NCBI GenBank assembly: GCA_017419325.1
Contig: JAFOLN010000037.1
Span: forward strand, 1 to 8,338
Length of the DNA: 8,338 bases
Direction of reading: 5' to 3'
Source: Clostridia bacterium
GTDB lineage: Bacteria > Bacillota > Clostridia > Oscillospirales > RGIG577
The position numbers were made by a program, and so were the translations under genes. This document shows, in pieces, positions 1 through 5,763 of the stretch (positions are counted from its first letter, which is position 1; each line of letters starts with the position of its first letter). Below the pieces are notes generated by a model that saw only the letters and a program-made list of their open reading frames with translations, searched no databases and was not told where the DNA came from.

Positions 1-1081
1 CGTGAACATGGAGGTGTTCAGGGGCTGCCTTCGCGGCTGCCGCTTCTGTCAGGCGGGCATGATATACCGCCCCGTAAGGGAAAAAAGCGTGGGTACCCTC
101 ATGGGACTTGCCCACGACCTTATAGCACAGAGCGGCTATGAGGAGATATCCCTTGCGTCGCTGTCGACAAGCGACTATTCCCATATAGACGAGCTTCTTG
201 ACAGGATGCTCGAATGGTCGAAGGAGAACAAGATAAACTTCGCCATCCCCTCCCAGCGCGCCGACCAGTTCACGAAGGAGTTTCTTGACAAGACCACCGC
301 CGTAAGAACGAGCGGCATAACCTTTGCCCCGGAGGCGGGGAGCCAGCGCCTCAGAGACGTTATAAACAAGAACATATCCGAGGAGCAGATAATAAACGCC
401 TGCGAGATAGCCCTTACGGGCAGCAACACAACGATTAAGCTTTACTTCATGTCGGGACTGCCCACGGAGACTATGGAGGACATAGACGGCATAGGAAAGC
501 TTGCCTTCGCGGTGCTGTCGCTTGGCGCAAGAAAAGGGGACAAGCCGAAAAAGTCCATTATGATAAACGTAAGCGTCTCCGCCTTCGTGCCGAAGCCCTT
601 CACCCCGTTTCAGTGGATGGCGCAGGACACGCGCGAGACGATGCGCGAAAAGCACGTCCACCTTAAATCGTCCGTAAGGTCAAGAAAGATACATATAAGC
701 TACAGCGACGACGAGACGAGCCATCTTGAGGCCGTGTTCGCCCGGGGCGACAGGCGGCTTTCAAAGGTTATACTTCACGCCGTGGAGATGGGCTGCATGT
801 TCGACAGCTGGGGCGAGTGCTTCGACTTTGAAAAATGGATGAAGGCCTTCGCGGACTGCGGCGTTGACCCCGCGTTCTACGCGAACCGCGCGCGAAGCTA
901 TGACGAAACGCTGCCCTGGGACCATATTGACGTGGGCGTGTCGAAGCGGTTCTTAATGCGTGAAAACGAGCTTTCAAAGCTCGGAAAAACAAGTGTGAAC
1001 TGCCGCGACGGCTGCGCGGGCTGCGGCATAAAACAGGCGTTCGGAGGTGAGCTTTGTGGGACCGGTAAGACTGACGTTTAA
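1..1081 (+). CDS. Radical SAM protein, TIGR03960-like, C-terminal part (5' end outside window)
   Basis: The gene is cut by the left edge; its frame opens at base 2 and 359 codons are visible. Seen: a radical SAM 4Fe-4S motif C-x3-C-x2-C at visible residues 9, 13 and 16 (CLRGCRFC), which binds the cluster that cleaves S-adenosylmethionine. Barrel segments typical of these enzymes follow: FAPEAGSQRLRDVINK (about 108-123), KLYFMSGLPTET (146-157) and SAFVPKPFTPFQW (191-205). A second C-x3-C-x2-C (CRDGCAGC) sits near the C-terminus at 334, 338 and 341 and could hold another metal site (inference). The pattern fits the TIGR03960 family, whose members are about 600 residues with an N-terminal B12-binding-like region; by that measure about 250 residues lie upstream. 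Its partner DUF2344 gene follows with a 26-base overlap, as is usual. Substrate and product are unknown. The family call is strong; function is open. Confidence 0.88.
   Translation, partial: VNMEVFRGCLRGCRFCQAGMIYRPVREKSVGTLMGLAHDLIAQSGYEEISLASLSTSDYSHIDELLDRMLEWSKENKINFAIPSQRADQFTKEFLDKTTAVRTSGITFAPEAGSQRLRDVINKNISEEQIINACEIALTGSNTTIKLYFMSGLPTETMEDIDGIGKLAFAVLSLGARKGDKPKKSIMINVSVSAFVPKPFTPFQWMAQDTRETMREKHVHLKSSVRSRKIHISYSDDETSHLEAVFARGDRRLSKVILHAVEMGCMFDSWGECFDFEKWMKAFADCGVDPAFYANRARSYDETLPWDHIDVGVSKRFLMRENELSKLGKTSVNCRDGCAGCGIKQAFGGELCGTGKTDV
1043..1049 (+). promoter_or_regulatory. Ribosome binding site fixing the DUF2344 start
   Basis: GGAGGTG lies inside the 3' end of the radical SAM gene, 6 bases before a GTG at 1056. 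A longer reading from the GTG at 1047 would place the start codon inside this Shine-Dalgarno sequence, so 1056 is the better start. Confidence 0.75.
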
Positions 1082-1718
1082 AAAGACGGACGAGGCCGTA
1101 TTCATATCGCATCTTGACATATCGCGCCTTTTCGTGCGTGCCCTCAATCGCGCGGGAATAAAGGTGAAATACACGCAGGGGTTTAACCCCCATGCTTATA
1201 TAGTGTTCGGCGTGCCGCTGTCTTTGGGCTACGAAAGCATATGCGAGCGGGTGGACTTCGAGGTCATATCGAATGAAACCGACGGGGAGATAATCGAGCG
1301 GCTTAACCGCGCCATGCCGGGCGGCATAGAGATAACCGACTGCCGCGCCCCCGTAAAGAAATTCAAGGAGATAGGCTTTGCGGGGTGGGATATAATTGCC
1401 GAGAAGGACGCGCCGCTTTCGGACGGCGAGCTTTCGGCCATATCGGAGCTTCTGTCCCGAAAAAGCCTCATGATAGTAAAGGAAACGAAGCGCACAACGA
1501 GCGAGGTGGACTTGATGGAAAAGTCCCGCGGCATTGAGGTCATGCGCTGCGGGGAGAACTCCGTTCGCATACGCGCCGCGCTTTCAAGCCGTCCTGAGGA
1601 CGTTTTAAACCCCGAATACGTCGTTCGCGCCGTAACAGAACGGCTTAATATTGAGTTTTTGGACGTATTCTACACGCGCACGGAGTTTTTCGATGAAAAT
1701 ATGGAGATTTTCCGCTGA
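1056..1718 (+). CDS. TIGR03936/DUF2344 radical SAM-linked protein
   Basis: A 220-residue protein with a GTG start, set by GGAGGTG 6 bases upstream. Seen: the N-terminal family pattern, with RLTFKK (5-10), ISHLD (17-21), R-A-L-N-R-A-G (28-34), QGFNPH (41-46), GVPLSLGYES (52-61) and an ERVDFE segment. This matches DUF2344/TIGR03936, which is known to occur fused to, or directly beside, TIGR03960 radical SAM proteins. Here the two are separate genes overlapping by 26 bases, so they are probably translated together and may act as one complex (inference). There is no signal peptide or membrane segment, so it should be cytosolic. The second half is less conserved and shows no motif I recognise. The biochemical role is unknown. 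In other Clostridia the pair often sits near rng/rplU; here the next gene is rplS, reached through its own promoter. Confidence 0.88.
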   Translation: MGPVRLTFKKTDEAVFISHLDISRLFVRALNRAGIKVKYTQGFNPHAYIVFGVPLSLGYESICERVDFEVISNETDGEIIERLNRAMPGGIEITDCRAPVKKFKEIGFAGWDIIAEKDAPLSDGELSAISELLSRKSLMIVKETKRTTSEVDLMEKSRGIEVMRCGENSVRIRAALSSRPEDVLNPEYVVRAVTERLNIEFLDVFYTRTEFFDENMEIFR

Positions 1719-1734
1719 AAATCTTAAAAAGTAC

Positions 1735-1763
1735 TTGAAATTTTCAAAGAGGCGTGGTATTAT
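1735..1763 (+). promoter_or_regulatory. Sigma-A-type promoter of rplS
   Basis: A -35 TTGAAA (1735-1740) and a -10 TATTAT (1758-1763) are separated by exactly 17 bases, with TG at 1755-1756 forming an extended -10. Transcription would start near 1770. The -35 box is also the left arm of a short palindrome, TTGAAA-T-TTTCAA (1735-1747). It lies 17 bases after the DUF2344 stop and drives rplS. Confidence 0.75.
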
Positions 1764-1769
1764 TCTATG

Positions 1770-1877
1770 GTATATTGCGCATAGTGTGAAAGCTGCGCGA
1801 TGTCAAAAGAGAACGGATGGTCCTCTGGGCGAGTGATGCTGCCCATGAACATCTATGAAAGAAGGGAGGACTTTTCA
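1770..1877 (+). ncRNA. Structured 5' leader of rplS, candidate L19 leader
   Basis: About 108 bases lie between the predicted transcription start and the rplS start. Three hairpins can be drawn by hand: TTGCGCA (1775-1781) with TGCGCGA (1794-1800), 7 pairs including one G-U; AGAG (1808-1811) with CTCT (1823-1826), extended past a mismatch by AC/GT; and TGGGC (1826-1830) with GCCCA (1841-1845). The last two share base 1826, so that base can pair in only one of them. Ribosomal protein leaders that let L19 control its own synthesis are known upstream of rplS in Bacillota (Rfam L19_leader). Position and hairpin content fit that idea, but I could not compare it with the family model. The rplS ribosome binding site (AGGGAGGA, 1862-1869) follows the hairpins. 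Confidence 0.5.
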
Positions 1878-2219
1878 ATGGATTACTTACAGACTTTGAC
1901 TCAGGATCAGATACGCACGGATCTTCCCGAGTTCGCTATCGGCGACACGTTAAAGATCTACGTTAAGATCAAGGAGGGCTCGCGCGAGCGTATCCAGATG
2001 TTCGAGGGCATACTCATCGCAGAACGTCACGGCGGCATACAGAAGACCATCACCGTGAGACGTATATCGTACGGCATCGGCGTTGAGCGTACTTTCCCCG
2101 TAAATTCGCCTAACATAGCGAAGATAGAAGTATCCAGAAAAGGCCGCGTAAGACGCGCTAAGCTGTTTTATCTGCGCAACAGAGTCGGTAAAGCGGCAAA
2201 GGTTAAGGAAAAGCTTTAA
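1878..2219 (+). CDS. rplS: 50S ribosomal protein L19
   Basis: A 113-residue protein, very near the usual 114-116 residues of bacterial L19, which lies at the 30S-50S interface of the ribosome. Seen: FAIGDTLKIYVKIKEGSRER (19-38), MFEGILIAERHGG (41-53), the hallmark RRISYGIGVERTFP (61-74) and SPNIAKIEVSRKGRVRRAKL (77-96), with YLRNRVGKAA and a basic tail. The ATG at 1878 has AGGGAGGA 8 bases upstream and matches the family N-terminus. The frame stays open back to an ATG at 1800, but that would add 26 unrelated residues, has no ribosome binding site and runs through the hairpin leader. Codon choice differs from the neighbours, with ATC and CGT used often, as expected for a highly expressed gene. 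It has its own promoter and terminator. Confidence 0.97.
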   Translation: MDYLQTLTQDQIRTDLPEFAIGDTLKIYVKIKEGSRERIQMFEGILIAERHGGIQKTITVRRISYGIGVERTFPVNSPNIAKIEVSRKGRVRRAKLFYLRNRVGKAAKVKEKL

Positions 2220-2256
2220 GAAAAAGGGGACTTTCAGAGTCCCTTTTTTGCTTTTT
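2220..2256 (+). terminator. Intrinsic terminator of rplS
   Basis: Directly after the rplS stop, an A-rich/GGGGACT arm (about 2221-2232) pairs with AGTCCC plus a T tract (2238-2249) around a short loop, with one G-U pair. The T run 2244-2249 and a second one at 2252-2256 complete the signal. It would end the rplS transcript before lepB. Confidence 0.88.
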
Positions 2257-2299
2257 ATAGAAAAAAGGCTTTCCTCATGACTTTTAAAGAGGTGCAAAA

Positions 2300-2905
2300 A
2301 TGGATATTAACAAAGAGCCGCTGCCCGAGCTTGGGGCCGACGGCGCAAATGAAGAAAAGCCCCAGCGCCCCTATGCGGAGGCTTTGGACTGGACGGAGGC
2401 GCTCGTCTTTTCCCTCGTTGTCATAATACTTGTGTTCTCCTTCTTCGTAAGGATAATAACGGTAGACGGCGAGTCCATGGAGCGCACGCTCCACACATCC
2501 GACAAGGTGGTTCTTACCACCGTGGGCTACGAGCCCGAATACGGCGACATAGTCGTGGTAAACATGCCCAACTGGACGGACAGACCGTTCATAAAGCGTA
2601 TAATCGCCACGGGCGGACAGACGGTGGATATAGACTTTTCCTCCGGCAAGGTCATCGTTGACGGGCAGACGCTTAACGAGCCGTATATAAACGATATAAT
2701 CCGCGAGGCGGTATATCAGCAGATAGATTTCCCCATAGTCGTGCCCGAGGGCACGGTCTTTGTGATGGGCGACAACAGAAACGCCTCCACCGACAGCAGA
2801 AGCGGCCTTATAGGCTGCGTTGACGAACGCTACGTCATGGGCAAGGCGCAGTTTAGGATTTTCCCCGTGTCGTCGCTCGGAAGCATATATAAGAATATGG
2901 GCTGA
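2300..2905 (+). CDS. lepB: Type I signal peptidase
   Basis: A 201-residue membrane-bound serine protease that removes signal peptides from exported proteins on the outer face of the cytoplasmic membrane. Seen: a cytosolic acidic N-terminus of about 30 residues, one hydrophobic segment (about 35-50), then box B with the nucleophile Ser59 (VDGESMERTL), the general base Lys99 in FIKRIIATGG (97-106), and box E MGDNRNASTDSR (156-167). The Ser/Lys dyad and the single N-terminal membrane segment match the S26A family in its short Gram-positive form (SipS-like, about 180-200 residues). The ATG at 2300 has AGAGGTG 5 bases upstream. It lies 80 bases after rplS, beyond the terminator; rbgA starts 19 bases after its stop. 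Its position between rplS and rbgA is usual in Clostridia. All key residues are present. Confidence 0.96.
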   Translation: MDINKEPLPELGADGANEEKPQRPYAEALDWTEALVFSLVVIILVFSFFVRIITVDGESMERTLHTSDKVVLTTVGYEPEYGDIVVVNMPNWTDRPFIKRIIATGGQTVDIDFSSGKVIVDGQTLNEPYINDIIREAVYQQIDFPIVVPEGTVFVMGDNRNASTDSRSGLIGCVDERYVMGKAQFRIFPVSSLGSIYKNMG

Positions 2906-2924
2906 CAGAACAGGAAGTATAAAA

Positions 2925-3791
2925 ATGTCACAGATACAGTGGTTCCCGGGTCATATGGCAAAGACGAAAAGGCTTATCGCCGAGAACCTGAAGCTTTGCG
3001 ATATCGTGGTGGAGATACTTGACGCGCGCATTCCCGCGTCGTCGAAAAATCCCATGATAGACGAGCTTTTACGGGATAAGCCGAGGCTTGTGCTCCTTAA
3101 TAAGAGCGACATAGCCGACAGGGACATAAACGAGCAGTGGATGGCGCACTATAAGAGCGCGGGCGTCCACGCCATGCTCTTTTGCGCCGTAAACAGCCGC
3201 GGGAACAAGGAAGTTTTAAACAGGATACGCCTTATCTTAAAGGATAAGCTGGAGCGTCAGCGCGCGAGGGGCATTGTGAACCGCCCCGTAAAGATAATGG
3301 TGGCCGGCATACCCAACGTGGGAAAGAGCGCCTTTATAAACTGCATATCGGGGCGAAAGGCCATGAAGGTGGAGAACCGCCCCGGCGTGACCCGCGACAA
3401 GCAGTGGATAAGGCTTTCGGGAGGCTTCGAGCTTCTTGACACCCCCGGCATACTCTGGCCCAAATTCGAGGACGAAAGGGTGGGCCGTCATCTTGCGTTC
3501 TGCGGCTCCATAAAGGACGAGATAACCGACATGACGGGTCTTGCGGTGGAGCTTACCGACTTTCTTATAAAGAATTACCCCGACGAGCTTTCCGCGCGCT
3601 ACGCGATACCCGCGCAGGAGCTTTGCGGGGCCGAGAAGTACGACGCGTTCGCCATGATCGGAAAAAAGCGCGGATTTCTTCTCGGCGGCGGAGATATAGA
3701 CGAGGAGCGCACCGCAAAAATGCTTCTTGACGAGTTCCGCGGGGCAAAGATAGGAAAGATATCACTTGAGAAGCCGGGTGAAGTGCTGTGA
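2925..3791 (+). CDS. rbgA: Ribosome biogenesis GTPase RbgA (YlqF)
   Basis: A 288-residue circularly permuted GTPase needed for late assembly of the 50S subunit in Bacillota. Seen in order: WFPGHM (6-11), whose His10 corresponds to catalytic His9 of the Bacillus protein; DARIP (33-37); G4 NKSD (59-62); G1 P-loop GIPNVGKS (128-135); G2 region RPGVTR (152-157); G3 DTPG (172-175); then the C-terminal RNA-binding helical domain. The G4-G1-G2-G3 order is the mark of this family. Length matches the 282-residue Bacillus RbgA. The ATG at 2925 has AGGAAG 7 bases upstream; an in-frame ATG at 2820 would add 35 residues inside lepB and move WFPGHM away from the N-terminus, so it is rejected. The stop overlaps the rnhB start by 4 bases (GTGA), which suggests coupled translation. 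Confidence 0.96.
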   Translation: MSQIQWFPGHMAKTKRLIAENLKLCDIVVEILDARIPASSKNPMIDELLRDKPRLVLLNKSDIADRDINEQWMAHYKSAGVHAMLFCAVNSRGNKEVLNRIRLILKDKLERQRARGIVNRPVKIMVAGIPNVGKSAFINCISGRKAMKVENRPGVTRDKQWIRLSGGFELLDTPGILWPKFEDERVGRHLAFCGSIKDEITDMTGLAVELTDFLIKNYPDELSARYAIPAQELCGAEKYDAFAMIGKKRGFLLGGGDIDEERTAKMLLDEFRGAKIGKISLEKPGEVL

Positions 3792-4399
3792 GCCGCGAAA
3801 AATACGACATGACCGCATTCGAGCGCGAGGCGAGGGCGGCGGGATATAACGTCATCGCCGGCACCGACGAGGCGGGGCGCGGCCCCCTTGCGGGCCCCGT
3901 GGTGGCGGCGGCCGTGATATTGCCGCCCGAGCCCATAGAGGGCATAGACGACTCGAAGAAGCTCTCCGAAAAGAAGCGCGAGGCGCTCTACGACGTTATA
4001 ATGGAGCGCGCCGCAGCCGTTGGCGTAGGCTTTGCCGACGCGGGAGAGATAGACGAGATAAACATTCTGAACGCCGCCATGATATCAATGGCGCGGGCCG
4101 TGGAGAACATGGCCGTAAAGCCCGATTTCGTACTGATAGACGGAAACACATCCCGCTTTATGGACATACCCCACAGGTGCATAGTAAAGGGAGACCAGAA
4201 GAGCGCATCCGTTGCGGCGGCGTCCATAATCGCCAAGGTGACGAGGGACCGCCTTATGAAGGAGTACGACGAAAAGTACCCCGAATACAACTTCGGTAAG
4301 CACAAGGGCTATCCCACGCGGGAACACATGGAGCTTGTAAAAAAATACGGCCCCTGCGAGATACACAGAAAAACTTTTCTTAAAAAGATATTACCTTAA
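3788..4399 (+). CDS. rnhB: Ribonuclease HII
   Basis: A 203-residue metal-dependent endonuclease that cuts the RNA strand of RNA-DNA hybrids and starts removal of single ribonucleotides from DNA. Seen: GTDEAGRGPLAGP (25-37) with active-site Asp27 and Glu28; DDSKKLS (54-60); the third acidic residue Asp118 in VLIDGN; AAASIIAKVTRD (143-154) with the fourth, Asp154; and the type II signature GKHKGYPT (170-177). All four catalytic acids are present and the length is normal. The GTG start at 3788 shares 4 bases with the rbgA stop and has only a weak ribosome binding site (GGGTG, 3776-3780), so coupling to rbgA translation is likely. It is followed 15 bases later by yraN. The rbgA-rnhB neighbourhood is conserved in Bacillota. 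Confidence 0.96.
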   Translation: MSREKYDMTAFEREARAAGYNVIAGTDEAGRGPLAGPVVAAAVILPPEPIEGIDDSKKLSEKKREALYDVIMERAAAVGVGFADAGEIDEINILNAAMISMARAVENMAVKPDFVLIDGNTSRFMDIPHRCIVKGDQKSASVAAASIIAKVTRDRLMKEYDEKYPEYNFGKHKGYPTREHMELVKKYGPCEIHRKTFLKKILP

Positions 4400-4414
4400 A
4401 AGAGGTGTTACGAA

Positions 4415-4792
4415 TTGGACGATATTAAACGCGGAAGACACGGCGAGGAGCTGGCCGTAAAATACTTATACGACCAGGGCTACGACGTTATAACTGTAAA
4501 CTACCGCACCCGTGAGGGCGAGATAGACATAATCGCAAACGACGACACATACCTTTGCTTCGTCGAGGTGAAAACGCGCATAGGAACGCCCTTCGGCACT
4601 CCTGCCGAGGCCGTTACCACAGAGAAGCAGAAGCGTCTTATCAAGGCCGCGAAGCGGTTCATATACGACAACAAGCCTCCGCTTCAGCCCCGCTTCGACG
4701 TTATAGAGCTGTTCGCCGACAGAGAGAGGGGCGACTCCACGCGCTGGCAGATCACCCATATAAAGAACGCATTCGGGGAGACGGAAGAATGA
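4415..4792 (+). CDS. yraN: YraN/UPF0102 family endonuclease-like protein, TTG start
   Basis: A 125-residue protein of the UPF0102 family. Seen: RGRHGEELAVKYL (6-18), GYDVITVNYR (22-31), GEIDIIAND (35-43), FVEVKTR (49-55) and PAEAV with a helical, basic stretch and RFDVIEL. The E-x-D then E-V-K layout is that of a restriction-endonuclease-like (PD-(D/E)XK) fold; the cellular role of the family is not well settled, though a role in DNA processing is often suggested. The start is a TTG at 4415, chosen because AGAGGTG lies 7 bases upstream and the reading gives the family N-terminus; there is no in-frame ATG close by. The stop codon overlaps the ATG of the next gene by 4 bases (ATGA at 4789-4792). 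The length is normal for the family. Confidence 0.92.
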   Translation: MDDIKRGRHGEELAVKYLYDQGYDVITVNYRTREGEIDIIANDDTYLCFVEVKTRIGTPFGTPAEAVTTEKQKRLIKAAKRFIYDNKPPLQPRFDVIELFADRERGDSTRWQITHIKNAFGETEE

Positions 4793-5724
4793 TACGCTAT
4801 TTCGACGCGCATTGCGACACCGTAACGCGCACCGCCGACGCAGGCCTTTCCATGTATGAGAACGATATGCACATCTCGTTTTCAAAGCTTCGGCGCTTTA
4901 AGAATTACGCAGGCATTTTTGCCATATGGCAGGACGACACGAAAACGCCCGAAGAGGCCTACGAAGGCTTTTTTAAGTATTACGACTACTTCGTGGGCGA
5001 AACAAAAAAGTATAAGGACATCGTGACCTTCTGCAAAAGCCGCGCCGATTACGACGCGGCGGTAAAAGCGGGAAAGATTGCGGCCATTTTATCGATTGAG
5101 GGCGGTCTTCCCTTAAACGGCGACACAGGCAATCTCGATAAATTCCATGAGATGGGCGTGCGCCTCATGACGCTAACCTGGAACCGATACAACGGCATAG
5201 CCGACGGCATAACCGAAGAGACGGGGCGCGGGCTTACGGATTTCGGACGAAAGGTAGTCGAGCGCATGGGTAAGCTCAATATGCTCATAGACGTGTCCCA
5301 CCTGTCCGTTCGCGGCTTTTATGATGTGATGGAGGCGCATAAGGGCATAGTTGTTGCGTCCCACTCAAACTCCATCGCGGAATGCTCCCACAGGCGCAAC
5401 CTTACCGACGAGCAGTTCGGGCTCCTCAAAGCCTCGGGCGGCGGCTGCGGCATAAACCTTTACGCCGACTTCATAAGCGACCGCACTACGGCCCATATAT
5501 CGGACGTTGTGCGCCATATAGAGCACTTTATGGCTCTCGGCGGCGAGGACAGCCTCTTTATCGGGGCCGACTTCGACGGCATTGAGCGCACCGTGAAAGG
5601 CCTTGAGGACGTTGTTCACATAGAGAACCTTTACGAGGAGCTTTTAAAGCTCAACTACAAAGAAAAGACAGTTAAAAAGCTGTTTTACGACAATCTTGAA
5701 AGAATAATGCTTACCGTGCTTTAG
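4789..5724 (+). CDS. M19 family membrane-dipeptidase-like metallopeptidase
   Basis: A 311-residue zinc hydrolase of the M19 (renal dipeptidase) family, which cleaves dipeptides including ones with D-amino acids. Seen: the metal-binding FDAHCD (5-10; His8 and Asp10), the bridging Glu104 in LSIEGG, His171 in IDVSHLS, His192 in VASHSN, an HRRNLTDEQ motif (201-209) and GADFDG (259-264, Asp261). These are the family metal ligands and active-site residues in the right order. There is no signal peptide or lipobox, so the enzyme should be cytosolic despite the family name. The ATG at 4789 overlaps the yraN stop by 4 bases; a longer open frame from 4555 reads through yraN and is rejected. The true substrate, such as L-D or D-D dipeptides from cell wall turnover or ordinary dipeptides, cannot be told from sequence. 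Confidence 0.93.
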   Translation: MIRYFDAHCDTVTRTADAGLSMYENDMHISFSKLRRFKNYAGIFAIWQDDTKTPEEAYEGFFKYYDYFVGETKKYKDIVTFCKSRADYDAAVKAGKIAAILSIEGGLPLNGDTGNLDKFHEMGVRLMTLTWNRYNGIADGITEETGRGLTDFGRKVVERMGKLNMLIDVSHLSVRGFYDVMEAHKGIVVASHSNSIAECSHRRNLTDEQFGLLKASGGGCGINLYADFISDRTTAHISDVVRHIEHFMALGGEDSLFIGADFDGIERTVKGLEDVVHIENLYEELLKLNYKEKTVKKLFYDNLERIMLTVL

Positions 5725-5763
5725 GGCGCGGGGAATTTCAAATAAACTTATCGGAGGTCAGAA

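Noticed and set aside
768..1193. Minus-strand open frame of 141 codons
   Set aside because: Arginine-rich shadow antisense to the radical SAM and DUF2344 genes, with no recognisable motif.
1800..1877. N-terminal extension of rplS from an ATG at 1800
   Set aside because: It would add 26 residues absent from L19, lacks a ribosome binding site and runs through the hairpin leader; the ATG at 1878 has AGGGAGGA at good spacing.
2233..2261. Possible lepB promoter TTCAGA-N17-TATAGA
   Set aside because: The -35 matches poorly and lies in the terminator loop and stem; too weak to call as a feature.
2820..2924. N-terminal extension of rbgA from 2820
   Set aside because: The extra 35 residues are out-of-frame lepB sequence; the WFPGHM motif belongs at the N-terminus, as given by the ATG at 2925.
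4555..4788. N-terminal extension of the dipeptidase from 4555
   Set aside because: The added 78 residues are a basic, low-complexity shadow of yraN; FDAHCD near residue 5 fits M19 proteins.
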